In this document: piece by piece, positions 34,637 to 45,082 of the stretch
How the letters are laid out: each line of letters starts with the position of its first letter
Position numbering within the stretch: position 1 is the first letter of the stretch
Program-made: the position numbers and the translations under genes
Origin: Planctomycetota bacterium
GTDB lineage: Bacteria; Planctomycetota; UBA1135; GCA-002686595
Direction: 5' to 3'
Assembly (NCBI GenBank): GCA_014238415.1
Contig: JABABA010000023.1
Coordinates: 1 to 64,000 of the forward strand
DNA: 64,000 nucleotides
Notes under the pieces: generated by a model
Told to the model about the DNA's origin: nothing
Seen by the model: the letters and a program-made list of their open reading frames with translations, nothing else
Databases searched by the model: none

Positions 34637-36109
34637 CTAGTAGTTCTTGGCAAACAGCACTCGCTGGGTGCTGGGTTTGCCGGTCTTGACGCACTTGCCC
34701 TCAGAAGCATCGTAGCCTTCATCCTCAAGTGGAATGCACCGCACGGTTGCTTTGGTCGCATCTTTGATGGCCAGCTCTGTTTCTGTGGTGCCATCCCAGT
34801 GGGCCCAGACAAACTTGGACTGACCGTTGGCGAATACGGCTTCAAACTCCTCCCAGGTATCGACTTCTACCTCGTTGGCCTTACGGAATGAAAGAGCCCG
34901 TTCAAGCAGGAATTCCTGGAAGGCGTCGAGGCGCTTGCCTACTTCCACCCCAAGGGACTCCCATGAGAGGATCTCCTTCTTTCCCCGACCTCGCTCGTCC
35001 AATTCTGCGATACGCATCTTGCACATCACGGCTTTCTGCTCAAGGTCGCGAGGTCCCAGCTCCAGTCTCATAGGGACGCCTTTTCGCTCCCAATCGAAGT
35101 ACTTTGCACCGGGTTTCATGCCCTCGCGTTTGTCCACTTCCACGATCAGGCCGTCGTCGCGCAGACCCTCGGCGATCTTGTCGGCGGCAGCAAAGACTTC
35201 GTCTCGCTCTTCTGTTTTCCGAAAGATCGGTACAACAACCACATGGATGGGGGCGACTCGTGGGGGCAATACGAGTCCCTCGTCATCGGAATGCGTCATG
35301 ATCAGGGCTCCGATCAAGCGCGTGGAGACACCCCAGGAAGTCTGCCAGACGTACTCACGTTCGCCCTCTTCGTTCTGGAACATCACATCAAAGGCTTTGC
35401 CGAAGTTCTGACCCAGGTCGTGACTCGTACCGCACTGCAGAGCTCTGCCGTCTTGCATCATGCCTTCCACAGTTTGGGTTTCCAGTGCTCCAGCAAAGCG
35501 CTCGTGGGCGCTCTTGACTCCGCAGATTACTGGCACCGCCAGGACCTCCCACATGTGGTCGCGGTAGACCCGCAGCATGCGCTCTACCTCATCTGTGGCT
35601 TCCTCATGGGTTGAGTGCGCGGTGTGGCCTTCTTGCCATAGGAACTCGCTCGTGCGCAGGAAGAGGCGCGTGCGCAATTCCCAACGCATGACATTGGCCC
35701 ATTGATTGATCAGCAGGGGCAGATCCCGATGAGAGTCGATCCAACGACTGAAGAAGTGCCCAATGATTGTCTCCGAAGTGGGGCGGATTACATAGGGCTC
35801 TTCGAGGTCCTTGCCACCTGCGTGGGTTACAACTGCGAGTTCTGGGGCGAAGCCTTCCACATGTTCCGCTTCCTTTTTTATGAAGCTCATTGGAATCAGA
35901 AGAGGGAAGCATGCGTTTTTGTGCCCGGTGGCCTTGAAGCGTCGGTCGAGGTCCTGCTGTACCGCCTCCCAAATCGCATAGCCGTGGGGCCTGATGACCA
36001 TGCAGCCTTTGACGACGCCAGCAACTTCTGCCAACTGGGCATGGGCGATGACATCCTGGAACCACTGGGCGTAGTCTTCGGCGCGGGGTGTGATTGGTGA
36101 CTTGGACAT
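34637..36109 (-). CDS. proS: Prolyl-tRNA synthetase, archaeal/eukaryote-type (short form)
   Basis: 490 aa class II synthetase that charges tRNA-Pro. Motif 2-like sequence ([31 protein letters not shown]) and motif 3 region ([20 protein letters not shown]) are present, followed by an anticodon-binding domain ([11 protein letters not shown]) and the C-terminal zinc-domain region. The INS editing domain of the common bacterial ProS (about 570 aa) is absent, which defines the ProS3 type shared with archaea and eukaryotes and found in scattered bacteria. ATG 36109 is clear. Confidence 0.95.
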   Translation of the reverse strand: MSKSPITPRAEDYAQWFQDVIAHAQLAEVAGVVKGCMVIRPHGYAIWEAVQQDLDRRFKATGHKNACFPLLIPMSFIKKEAEHVEGFAPELAVVTHAGGKDLEEPYVIRPTSETIIGHFFSRWIDSHRDLPLLINQWANVMRWELRTRLFLRTSEFLWQEGHTAHSTHEEATDEVERMLRVYRDHMWEVLAVPVICGVKSAHERFAGALETQTVEGMMQDGRALQCGTSHDLGQNFGKAFDVMFQNEEGEREYVWQTSWGVSTRLIGALIMTHSDDEGLVLPPRVAPIHVVVVPIFRKTEERDEVFAAADKIAEGLRDDGLIVEVDKREGMKPGAKYFDWERKGVPMRLELGPRDLEQKAVMCKMRIAELDERGRGKKEILSWESLGVEVGKRLDAFQEFLLERALSFRKANEVEVDTWEEFEAVFANGQSKFVWAHWDGTTETELAIKDATKATVRCIPLEDEGYDASEGKCVKTGKPSTQRVLFAKNY

Positions 36110-36238
36110 GGAATCTGGGTTGCTGGCTGGCGTATGGGAGAACCAGCGTCAAGAGGGTAGTAGGCTGGGATGGGGGTCCTGGCCCTGCCCCCGGCTCTCT
36201 GGGTTAGAATAAAGCCTGTGCCCTACCCCTCTGATCCC

Positions 36239-36745
36239 ATGACTGACTTGCAGATCCACCCTGAAATGACTATGGAGGAGATCCTCGCGGTAGCTCCTGC
36301 TGCCCAACGAGCCCTTTTTCAGCGCTATCACATGGGGGGGTGCAGTGCCTGCGCTTTTCAGCCCACAGATACCCTGGCCCAGGTTGCCAAGGATCATAAT
36401 ATTCTGGACATCAACGACATCATCAAGACGATCGTAACGGCTCAGGAACTGGACGGCACGATTCAGGTATCTCCTGCAGAGGTACGCTCCTGGCTAGAGG
36501 CGGGAGAGGAGTTCACTCTTGTCGATGTGCGTTCCCCCGATGAGCGCGGTGAGGACCAGATCCCCGAGGCCGAGATCCTTGATTATTCCGATTCGGGCAA
36601 GTACATGGGCCTCCCCAAGGACAGCAAACTGGTCTTTCTCTGCATCGATGGGGGCCGCTCCCTGGATGTTGCGAGTTACTTCATTGGCCATCAATTCACT
36701 AGGGTCTTCTGTGTGGATGGGGGCATTGAGGCCTGGAAGGGCTGA
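36239..36745 (+). CDS. DUF1858-like redox domain fused to rhodanese
   Basis: 168 aa from ATG 36239 (upstream in-frame codons give a proline-rich, non-family extension). Residues 1-65 match a small DUF1858/hybrid-cluster-associated domain with the pair C35-x2-C38 (HMGGCSACAF). Residues about 75-168 are a rhodanese domain with the active-site loop C135-IDGGRS and the motif VDVRSPDERGEDQIPEA. It could carry persulfide sulfur between the two cysteine sites. It is divergent from proS, with starts 129 bases apart. Confidence 0.85.
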   Translation: MTDLQIHPEMTMEEILAVAPAAQRALFQRYHMGGCSACAFQPTDTLAQVAKDHNILDINDIIKTIVTAQELDGTIQVSPAEVRSWLEAGEEFTLVDVRSPDERGEDQIPEAEILDYSDSGKYMGLPKDSKLVFLCIDGGRSLDVASYFIGHQFTRVFCVDGGIEAWKG

Positions 36746-37196
36746 TTTTTGCGGCTCAGGGGCCTATTGGGTGATTTGACCACTGGGGGGGTTTACAGGC
36801 TCCCGAATCTCGCATAGGCTCTAGCCCATCGGACCTCGGTTCGTACTGGAACCACTCCTGGTTCCGGCGCCCCTTCACCGCGGGCGACGGCCGCCGACGC
36901 CCCCTGCCCTATAGTCGGAGGCCACTCGGGAGGATGCAAGTCTTCCCACCCCGCTCCAACGGGATCCCGCCCCCCGGAGCGAACACTGGAGCCGCCCCCC
37001 TGCCCGGGGGCGGCTCCTTCTTTTTATTGAGGTGCAGGTGTCGCCAATCAGGGGACTTGGTGCCCTCACCCTCAGGCCAGGACCAGCGGGCGACACAGGC
37101 CAAGGTCTGGGCTCTTGAGGAGTCTGCCCGTCGCTGAGGTCCTATTCAGGATCCAAGAGATTGAATCCAAAGTGACGGTCAGCCCTCCTGACTTCA
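36746..37196. other. Intergenic stretch, about 450 bases, with GC-rich structured segment
   Basis: No convincing gene. Bases about 36850-36987 are very GC-rich, with short self-complementary blocks, and lead into the strong terminator at 36988. This raises the possibility of a small RNA or a long 3' UTR of the rhodanese gene. A 67-codon frame from 36934 has a good upstream GGGAGG but runs straight through the terminator and is low-complexity, so it is not called. No 6S, SRP, RNase P or tmRNA signature was recognised. Confidence 0.4.
36988..37026 (+). terminator. Strong Rho-independent terminator
   Basis: Perfect 12-bp GC-rich stem (36988-36999 with 37006-37017), a six-base loop and then TTCTTTTTATT. 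It is the best intrinsic terminator in the window, 240 bases after the rhodanese stop on the plus strand. Confidence 0.9.
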
Positions 37197-37685
37197 CTAG
37201 TTGGGATTCGATATCAGGATCGTGCCTGATCCATCGGCTATCGAGATGACGCGTATCTGATCTTTGAAGGCTAGTTCGATTTGACCGTGCCAGAGGCACT
37301 CGCCCATGCGTCCGAAGGCCACCACGTTCTGACCTTGAAAGCTGGTGCGGCGTACTTGAACTCCACGAAAAACGGCATTGTCACCGTAGCGCCGTTTGAA
37401 TGCTCCGGCGCCAACTGGAGACAGCAGGGGGTTTCCAGTTGCGGTCACCGCATCGTAGCCTGCGCCACTTATGTCGAAACGAACCTCCAATCGTTCGCTT
37501 CGCAGTGCGGCTCGATTCTGGACATCCTGAAGGTCTGCAGCCAATAACTCGGCCGCGGCTTCGAGAGTCACCTCGGCCCGTCCAAACCACCAGGGCACGC
37601 CCACTACCGATAGTGAGGTGACCCCAGCCAGGAGGAGGATCAGGCCGAGGAAGGTGAAGCGAGGTCTAGGGTTTCGCTGTTGCAT
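37197..37685 (-). CDS. GspH/FimT-like pseudopilin-related protein
   Basis: 162 aa from ATG 37685; the longer frame upstream is antisense to the next gene. One N-terminal hydrophobic helix (FTFLGLILLLAGVTSLSVVGV) is followed by an amphipathic helix (AAAELLAADLQDVQNRAALRSE) and a beta-rich C-terminal part, the layout of minor pseudopilins of type II secretion. The canonical prepilin motif (G followed by FTLIE) is degenerate: RFTFLGL, with no Glu at +5. No secretion or pilus genes are nearby, so it is an orphan and the assignment is moderate. Confidence 0.6.
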   Translation of the reverse strand: MQQRNPRPRFTFLGLILLLAGVTSLSVVGVPWWFGRAEVTLEAAAELLAADLQDVQNRAALRSERLEVRFDISGAGYDAVTATGNPLLSPVGAGAFKRRYGDNAVFRGVQVRRTSFQGQNVVAFGRMGECLWHGQIELAFKDQIRVISIADGSGTILISNPN

Positions 37686-37841
37686 GGTAAGGGGCTCCGA
37701 AGAGCACCCCTCTTTTTCGTCTGAAGGGTCAGAAACCCTTGAGTACACCCAAAAAATCGGCCTGACAGCCTCCAGGGAGCCGCTTTTTGGCTTGTCTGTT
37801 GGGAATGGGGTTGTGCGGACTCTCGAGGGTAGGATGACTCC

Positions 37842-38957
37842 ATGCCAACAAAGAATTCTTCCCGACGGGGCCTTCTCAAGGCCGGACTGGCTGGTGGTGC
37901 CGTGGGTGCTATCAGTTCCTGCGAGCCCTGCGGAGGCCTGGTGGGCCCGGCGGTTCATACGAGCCAGCGCGTACGTTGGCGTCTAGCCAGTTCCTTTCCC
38001 AAGAGCCTGGATACGATCTTTGGTTCGGCAACCGTGCTGGCGGAGACTGTTGAACTCATGACCGATGGGAACTTCACCATCGAGGTGTATCAGGCGGGGG
38101 AGTTGGTGCCAGGCCTGCAGGTCCTTGACGCTGCGCAAAAGGGTTCTTGCGAAGTCGGTCACACCGCTGGTTATTACTACATCGGCAAGGATCCCGCCCT
38201 GGCGTTCGACACGTGCATGCCCTTTGGTCTAAGCAGCCGTCAGCAAACTGCCTGGCTCCAGGAGGCAGGTGGCTTGGAGTTGGTGCGTGAGGTCTACGCA
38301 GACTTCAGCGTGATCAGCTTTCCCTGCGGCAACACCGGCGCTCAGATGGGGGGCTGGTTTCGGGAGCCCATGCGTTCTGCTGCGGACCTGAAGGGCCTCA
38401 AGATGCGTATCCCGGGCCTGGGCGGGCGCGTGATGGATTCGCTTGGTGTCAATGTGCAAAACATAGCCGGAGGCGATATCTACCCTGCTCTTGAGCGGGG
38501 AGTGATTGACGCAACCGATTGGGTGGGGCCGTACGATGACGAGATGCTGGGATTCTATTCGGTCGCCAAGATCTACCACTATCCCGGTTGGTGGGAGCCG
38601 GGGCCGTCCCTTTCTTTCTTGGTCAATCAGGATGCCTGGTCGCGCCTTCCCAGCAGTTACCAGGCGATCTTTGAAGCAGCATCAAGGAAGGCGTCCCAAA
38701 CCATGCAGGCCCGTTACGATGCCAAGAACCCTCCTGCGCTCAAGCGTTTGGTGGCCAAGGGCGTGCAACTTACACGTTTCCCTGAGGACCTGATCGAGGT
38801 GGCCCGAGAAGCCAGTCAGCAGCTACTCGCCGATCAGGCGGCTGCGGATCAGCGCAGCGCAAGTATTCTCAAGCATTGGGAGGAGTTTCGCCGCGGGGCA
38901 TTCCAATGGTTTGGCAAGGCTGAGCGAGCCTATATGGAGTCAATGGCAGGCCTCTAG
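37842..38957 (+). CDS. dctP: TRAP transporter substrate-binding lipoprotein, DctP family
   Basis: 371 aa with a twin-arginine N-terminus (SRRGLLKAGLAGGAVGAISSC) ending at C27, so it is probably a Tat-exported lipoprotein. It follows the DctP/TakP pattern: WRLASSFPKSLDTIFG at the start, and the ligand-contacting arginine region DLKGLKMRIPGLGGRVM. TRAP binding proteins capture carboxylates such as 2-oxo acids in the periplasm. The matching DctQ and DctM genes are not adjacent but 5-8 kb downstream on the other strand (43754-45635). Its stop overlaps that of the convergent gene at a CTAG. Confidence 0.9.
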   Translation: MPTKNSSRRGLLKAGLAGGAVGAISSCEPCGGLVGPAVHTSQRVRWRLASSFPKSLDTIFGSATVLAETVELMTDGNFTIEVYQAGELVPGLQVLDAAQKGSCEVGHTAGYYYIGKDPALAFDTCMPFGLSSRQQTAWLQEAGGLELVREVYADFSVISFPCGNTGAQMGGWFREPMRSAADLKGLKMRIPGLGGRVMDSLGVNVQNIAGGDIYPALERGVIDATDWVGPYDDEMLGFYSVAKIYHYPGWWEPGPSLSFLVNQDAWSRLPSSYQAIFEAASRKASQTMQARYDAKNPPALKRLVAKGVQLTRFPEDLIEVAREASQQLLADQAAADQRSASILKHWEEFRRGAFQWFGKAERAYMESMAGL

Positions 38958-39406
38958 TGAGACGTGTTCTGGGCAATCCGCTTGCGTATGGAACTGGTCA
39001 CATCGTTGATGCTGGCTCCATCACGCCGCGAGATTTTCTTCCAGATTGAACAGTGCCCTTTGTCAGACAATTCACGCTTGCAGGCCTTCAGGATCCGGCT
39101 GCGCGCAGCGGCCAAGAGGCGAGTGCCCTGGGCGCTGGATGGGGCGATCCTTCTAGCACGCATCTTGCGTACTTCCGGTGTGGATTCTAGCAGCGAATCG
39201 TAGTTGACCTGTGCGGGACTTGAGAGCTGGCGGGCTTCCTTCAAGCCACAGAGATTGTCCTTGGTGACGAACGAGTAGCCAGAGCCGCGCCCATCATCCG
39301 GGATCAACGACTGTGCTTGAAGAGCGCCTACGAGGGAAAAGGTGATGCAGGCGAGGAGCACGGATCTGAGTGAATTCCACAGGGAGTAGTGAATCGTGGC
39401 TTGCAT
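38954..39406 (-). CDS. Secreted hypothetical protein, 150 aa
   Basis: No family recognised. A signal peptide (LLACITFSLVGALQAQ) is followed by a basic, Ser/Arg/Lys-rich mature region with three cysteines (NLCGLKEARQL, ILKACKREL, KGHCSIWKKI). Its stop codon shares the CTAG with the stop of dctP on the other strand. The composition is biased but the signal peptide and unbroken frame support a real gene. Confidence 0.6.
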   Translation of the reverse strand: MQATIHYSLWNSLRSVLLACITFSLVGALQAQSLIPDDGRGSGYSFVTKDNLCGLKEARQLSSPAQVNYDSLLESTPEVRKMRARRIAPSSAQGTRLLAAARSRILKACKRELSDKGHCSIWKKISRRDGASINDVTSSIRKRIAQNTSH

Positions 39407-39502
39407 CGGTTGGAGGGGGTGGTAAACGGAACGGTGTGTTGAGGTGGTACTCTTCAGGCGGTTTTTTGGTGGCCTATGGGGCCTCGGGCATTGGTATCAG
39501 CG

Positions 39503-39541
39503 GGACTCAATGTGAGACCGAACGGGAGAACCATTGAGTCC
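39503..39541. repeat. Perfect inverted repeat in intergenic DNA
   Basis: Arms of 10 bases (39503-39512 and 39532-39541) around 19 bases. A second, competing pair CCTCGG/CCGAGG (39482-39487 and 39540-39545) overlaps it, so alternative folds are possible. It could be a leader structure of the 150-aa gene or an operator; nothing decides between these. Confidence 0.5.
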
Positions 39542-39657
39542 GAGGGGGGCCTCCTGAAGGCCAGCAGACGAGTCATGTCAGGTGCTGATGACCTTCGCTC
39601 CTACTTGCGATACGGAAAGGCGGGACCGTTTCTTGGACTTTTCCGTTCTGGGTGTGC

Positions 39658-39694
39658 AAAAAAATGCCCAGCCGCAAGAGAGCGCGGCTGGGCA
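39658..39694 (-). terminator. Rho-independent terminator of the TIGR03790-like gene
   Basis: Read on the minus strand: an 11-bp perfect stem (39684-39694 with 39665-39675), an eight-base loop and then seven T residues (39664-39658). It lies about 160 bases past the stop of the 801-aa gene. Confidence 0.9.
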
Positions 39695-39851
39695 GGGAGC
39701 ATCCCGGGCAAGCTCCCCCGCCGGAGGGGCGGTGAGTGAGGCACTCAGTGTCAACGCACTGGAGAGGTTCCGGGCAGGATCAACTGCGAGGAAGCGCCCG
39801 TAGCGGACAACTATTTCATATTTTTGAGACTGTTGCTTCGGCGTGCCGCTG

Positions 39852-42257
39852 TCAGGGGCAAAACGTGATCTCAAGGGCGTCCGACAGGTTCGACCCCGGC
39901 GGCCCCATGGCGGGGTCCCGGTACCAAAGTTGGAAGCCCCAGGTAGAGCCCGGTTGGATCTGTACGCCGGGTAGAGGCGGCTGAGTCAGGTCGAGGGCAT
40001 GGGATGCGGATCCAGTAGTGTCTGTTTGGATTACTCCGTAGCGGGCAAAACTGCCGGCCATGCACAGCCAGCCGTGCCCCAGGGCAGTCTGTGCGCGGCC
40101 CTGTCCCTGGAAGAAGAGGGCGAACTGGTTTGTTGGCGCGTCCTGGACCTCTAGCACCAGATTGTTGGTGGCCAGGCTGATCGATCCAGTGTGGCCGATG
40201 CTGGCTCCGACTCCGGTGGAGTTGGGGGCGCCAATGCAGTAGACCTCAGTTACACAACTGACCGGGAAGTCGTAGAGCAACTCGATTGTGGCCACATTCG
40301 AAGTTCCATTCGAGTTGGTCACTTGGAAGGAGAGGCTATCACTGCCGCTGGCAGTCGGATTCGGTTGAAAGACCTGCCATGCGGTGGGAGTGTTTGAGAG
40401 GCGCGTGGCCTGGGTCGGCTCGGTCAGCAATTCCCAGGTGGCGTTGCTGGGGTCTTGATCCATGTCTCCTGGTAGTTCCAGCAGGAACGCTGCATTGGAG
40501 GTAATCGTGCGTGAATAGGAAACAGCGGTAGGGGCAGCCTGTCCGGAACCGGAGCTTTGGTCTGCGATCTGGAGCACCACCGGAGTGTCGCGGAGGACAA
40601 CCCCATTTGGAAAGTGGAGCTCAACCTGCACTTGCGCTGGACCTGCCCCCAGCATGTGGCCGTGAACCTTGAGCGATCCGGTGCCGGCAGGATCTGCGGC
40701 GACAACGCGCCCAAGGTGTCGCAGTACAACGCGGTCAGGCACACTGGAACTCCAGGCCCCCCACTGCACCTCAAACAGGGTGTCCAGGTTGCCTGCTGGA
40801 TTCGGGACCAGGGTCAACATGCCATCAGGCGAATTGTCCACCATGATTTCGCTCTTCCAGCGTCCTCGGGCACGTTGGTTGTGATTGGTTTCGGCAACTA
40901 TTCGCAATTCATGCCAGCCCTCGGACAATTGAGTGGTGTCCAGTTGGAAGGTCGTACCTGCGGGGCCCGAATCCACAATGACACCATCGACGTGCAGCTC
41001 CAAGACTGCAATACCGTCAGTGGGATCAAATGAAACTGCTGTTGGGGTAAGGCTCAGGGTGCCGCTGACCAAGCCGGGAACAAATCCTGGCACATCCACG
41101 CCGGGGGTTTCTTCATAGGCGCGGGTCAAGGGATCACCCAGGAACAGATTTTGGAACGGCTCATAAGCCACGCTGCGGAACCAGCTTTCCCCAAGGGTCA
41201 GTCCTTTGCGGTAAACCACATGGATGCGCGCGTGGGGGAATTTGCCCGGGTAGTTGCAGGGTTCTTCAACTGTGCCAGCAGTCCCGCTGGCGCCGGCAGA
41301 GATCCAAAGGCTCATCTTGCTTTGTGAGGAGGTGTCAAAGTGTCCCGCAAAGCTGGTCAGGTGATCCCCAAAAGAACCGGGCAGCATGCTGAAGCCGCCG
41401 CCCCCAATATCCGCACTAGCGATCCCAGTCATGACCCCCATGCAATCGAAATTTCCCAGAGGCAGGACAGCTTGCAGGTGTTGGGCTTGACCGCCAGCGC
41501 TGGTCATGCGTGTGACTGCTGTAGGGTAGAAGCCGTCACGCGGGCTACTGCGTGCGGTATCAGTGGTCTCCATGTAGAAGACCGTGCCTGGGGGATGAGT
41601 GCTATCTGATCCGGAACTGCGGTAGATCATGTCAAGCACTTCTGCGAGGTCGTTGCCATTGGTCCCGGTGTATCCCAAGAGCCCCGCGATGAAATATCTG
41701 CGCGCGTTCTGGTTCCCTGAGCTTTGACCTCCAAACCAGGAAGTCACCGAATCAAAGCCAGGTGCGGTCCAGTTGGGTCGCGCATAACCGTTGCTGCGGG
41801 AAAAAGGCAGGTTGCCCAACAGGATGCGTTCGCGATCTCTGGCCAGAATGTAGGGAGCGGCAATTGAGAAGTTATTGACCGTGGCGCAGGAGTCATTGAT
41901 AAGGCCCACCGCCGAAATGCGGTAAACCGACCCCGGGGCCAGTACAACGAAATCGATCTGTTGATCGATCTTACGCTGCAGCAATTCGCCCAGGAAGGCA
42001 GCTATCTGCACTTCGGCTGTGGTGCCATAGGTTGTGGACACCGGCGTCTGCATCAAGAAGTGCCCCATGGGTATGTCCCGTGCCTGGCGATAGTGGTTGG
42101 CCGCGGTCAGAGCATCGTGTTGCACGGGGTCGACCACCACCAGCACATCTTCCTCGCCGCCGCCTGGGGGTACGGGCATGGCAACCAGGCAAGGGTTCAG
42201 CAGAAGTGAGAGTAGCGTACCTTGAAGAAGGGTGACTGTTATGGGGGGCGTCATCAT
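39852..42257 (-). CDS. Secreted TIGR03790-like protein with planctomycete C-terminal domain
   Basis: 801 aa. The signal peptide (LLSLLLNPCLVA) is followed by the TIGR03790 opening (EDVLVVVDPVQHDALTAANH, then RQARDIP), a family of planctomycete and myxobacterial secreted proteins that look caspase- or gingipain-fold-like but lack proven activity. Residues about 370-650 are Ig-like segments, and the last 130 (from VTEVYCIGAPNSTG to WGFQLWYRDP) match a C-terminal domain widely reused in secreted proteins of some planctomycetes. This domain is the best taxonomic clue in the window. It has its own terminator at 39658. Confidence 0.82.
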   Translation of the reverse strand: MMTPPITVTLLQGTLLSLLLNPCLVAMPVPPGGGEEDVLVVVDPVQHDALTAANHYRQARDIPMGHFLMQTPVSTTYGTTAEVQIAAFLGELLQRKIDQQIDFVVLAPGSVYRISAVGLINDSCATVNNFSIAAPYILARDRERILLGNLPFSRSNGYARPNWTAPGFDSVTSWFGGQSSGNQNARRYFIAGLLGYTGTNGNDLAEVLDMIYRSSGSDSTHPPGTVFYMETTDTARSSPRDGFYPTAVTRMTSAGGQAQHLQAVLPLGNFDCMGVMTGIASADIGGGGFSMLPGSFGDHLTSFAGHFDTSSQSKMSLWISAGASGTAGTVEEPCNYPGKFPHARIHVVYRKGLTLGESWFRSVAYEPFQNLFLGDPLTRAYEETPGVDVPGFVPGLVSGTLSLTPTAVSFDPTDGIAVLELHVDGVIVDSGPAGTTFQLDTTQLSEGWHELRIVAETNHNQRARGRWKSEIMVDNSPDGMLTLVPNPAGNLDTLFEVQWGAWSSSVPDRVVLRHLGRVVAADPAGTGSLKVHGHMLGAGPAQVQVELHFPNGVVLRDTPVVLQIADQSSGSGQAAPTAVSYSRTITSNAAFLLELPGDMDQDPSNATWELLTEPTQATRLSNTPTAWQVFQPNPTASGSDSLSFQVTNSNGTSNVATIELLYDFPVSCVTEVYCIGAPNSTGVGASIGHTGSISLATNNLVLEVQDAPTNQFALFFQGQGRAQTALGHGWLCMAGSFARYGVIQTDTTGSASHALDLTQPPLPGVQIQPGSTWGFQLWYRDPAMGPPGSNLSDALEITFCP

Positions 42258-42396
42258 TGGAAGGACAGACCAATGTAGTTGTTCTTCAAAATAAGGTCAC
42301 ACAAAACCGAGGGCGGGCTCCAGGAGCGTCGCTGGCACGTTGATCACCAAGTTTGGCTCTGGCGACTCGATCATGGACTAGCGGCCCCCTTCGCAT

Positions 42397-43749
42397 TCAG
42401 CGCCAAGCCCGGCAAAGACGCGAGGCACGGGCGATTTGGTCATCGGTCATGTTTTCGCGCAGTTCGGTGAGTGCGCTTTCCGCGCCATCGTGTCCTGTAT
42501 TTGCGGCGAGTTCGAACCACATGGCGGCTTGGATCGGGTCGGGGGCGGGGAACCCGTGTCCATCACGGAGGAGCTGTCCGAGGTTGTAGCGTGCTTGGTG
42601 GAAGCGCTGGTCTGCTGCTTGCCGAAAGAGGCGGGCGGCGGCGGCGTGGTCCTGTTTACAGCCAAGGCCTTTGGTCAGCATCCATCCAAGGTGATCTTGA
42701 GCGGGGGTGTAATTCTTGTCCGCAGCGCGCTGGAACCAATGCACAGCCGTGGTGTCGTTGAGTTCAACTCCGCGTCCGTTGCGATAGCGAAGACCCATGC
42801 GAATGAAAGCTTCGAGTGATCCTCCAGCGGCGGCTCGACGATCAAAGGTCAGAGAATCTTCATCGTCGGCCTTTTTGAATTTGCGCACCTCCTGCTCATG
42901 GGCCTGATAGGCTTTGGTGATGGCCGTTGGCCATGCAAAGGTGGGTGCGTTGGCAGGGGACCAGTGTTTGAGATGGGGTCGGGCCTTGCTTGGCTCTTCA
43001 AAGCGCCAGGGATCAGGGCCAAAGACCTCAACACACAGGGAGAACAGGGGCGGATCATGTTCAGCGAGTTCAGTAGGCGTGTCCACCGGCCCGTGCTGAT
43101 TGTCGTTGGAGCGGTTGGTGTGAAAGAAACTCTGCACACCTTCAGCCCAATACTCAAAGCGGTTGGTGGCGGCGTAGGTGTTCTTCCAGCGACCATTCTG
43201 AAGGGCCTCTTCGTAGCTCTTTCTCAAGCGCTCATCGAAAGAGGGATCTACGCGATTGAGGCCCATCTGATGAATTGCGTGGGCAAACTCGTGGATCAGG
43301 ATGTTCTCTGTGGAGTAGGGGTCGCCGGGGAAGGCGAGCAAGTTCTCTTCGCCGCAGCTGACGCTAGGGCGATGGGGTGTTGCGCCAAGACCGCGAGCGC
43401 GTCGATCCCAATAACGTGGGGGGTAGAGGGTCGAGTGCTCGGGTACATCGGTTGTCCATTCGTCATGGGCCATGACAGTGAAGCGCACCTTTTGCTCGGC
43501 CATGGCCTGAAATATTTCGGGCCTGTGGCCGATCATCTTGGTCATCAACCAGCGGGCTTCCAACAGGGCCTCGTCGTGAACCCGCGCGCTGGCTACGACT
43601 GGCAAGCCGTAGGCGTCCACCCACTTGGCGTAGAATCCCGTCAGGTTGAAGTTCTCGTGTAGTTCGGGGGAGGGGGCTGTGACGACCGGTTTTGGATCGT
43701 CCAATGGAATGAAGGAGAGAGAAAGTGCAAACAATGAGGGGATATTCAT
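42397..43749 (-). CDS. Secreted zinc metalloprotease with Sel1-like repeats
   Basis: 450 aa from ATG 43749, four bases after the dctM stop. Signal peptide (residues 1-15 or so). HEFAH at 153-157 within HEFAHAIH is a zincin motif, and EYWAEGVQSFF about 45 residues later could supply the third zinc ligand as in gluzincins. The C-terminal third holds three or four Sel1-type helical repeats (AAAGGSLEAFIRMGLRYRNG, AADKNYTPAQDHLGWMLTKG, AADQRFHQARYNLGQLLRDG). It is the last gene of the GAPDH-arsJ-dctQM operon; why a protease is coupled there is unclear. Confidence 0.85.
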   Translation of the reverse strand: MNIPSLFALSLSFIPLDDPKPVVTAPSPELHENFNLTGFYAKWVDAYGLPVVASARVHDEALLEARWLMTKMIGHRPEIFQAMAEQKVRFTVMAHDEWTTDVPEHSTLYPPRYWDRRARGLGATPHRPSVSCGEENLLAFPGDPYSTENILIHEFAHAIHQMGLNRVDPSFDERLRKSYEEALQNGRWKNTYAATNRFEYWAEGVQSFFHTNRSNDNQHGPVDTPTELAEHDPPLFSLCVEVFGPDPWRFEEPSKARPHLKHWSPANAPTFAWPTAITKAYQAHEQEVRKFKKADDEDSLTFDRRAAAGGSLEAFIRMGLRYRNGRGVELNDTTAVHWFQRAADKNYTPAQDHLGWMLTKGLGCKQDHAAAARLFRQAADQRFHQARYNLGQLLRDGHGFPAPDPIQAAMWFELAANTGHDGAESALTELRENMTDDQIARASRLCRAWR

Positions 43750-43753
43750 CGGT

Positions 43754-45074
<1,321 letters not shown>

Positions 45075-45082
<8 letters not shown>

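Larger units (their letters stand above)
39407..39851. other. Intergenic stretch, about 445 bases, with two hairpins
   Basis: No credible gene. It contains a perfect 10-bp inverted repeat at 39503-39541 and a strong minus-strand terminator at 39658-39694. The part left of about 39470 is probably the 5' region of the gene starting at 39406. Confidence 0.5.

Noticed and set aside
36934-37137. 67-codon plus-strand frame with a good upstream GGGAGG
   Set aside because: It reads through the strong terminator at 36988-37026 and is Pro/Gly-rich low-complexity sequence.
37690-37717. Hairpin plus T run resembling a terminator on the plus strand
   Set aside because: The stem has a two-base bulge and sits in the leader of a minus-strand gene, with no plus-strand gene to terminate after the stronger terminator at 36988.
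30880-39560. Shared words such as CCTCCTGAAGGCC (near 30886 and 39548) and GCCCATCxGGACCTC (near 30875 and 36820)
   Set aside because: Matches are short, without a common flanking structure or repeated spacing, so chance is the simplest explanation.
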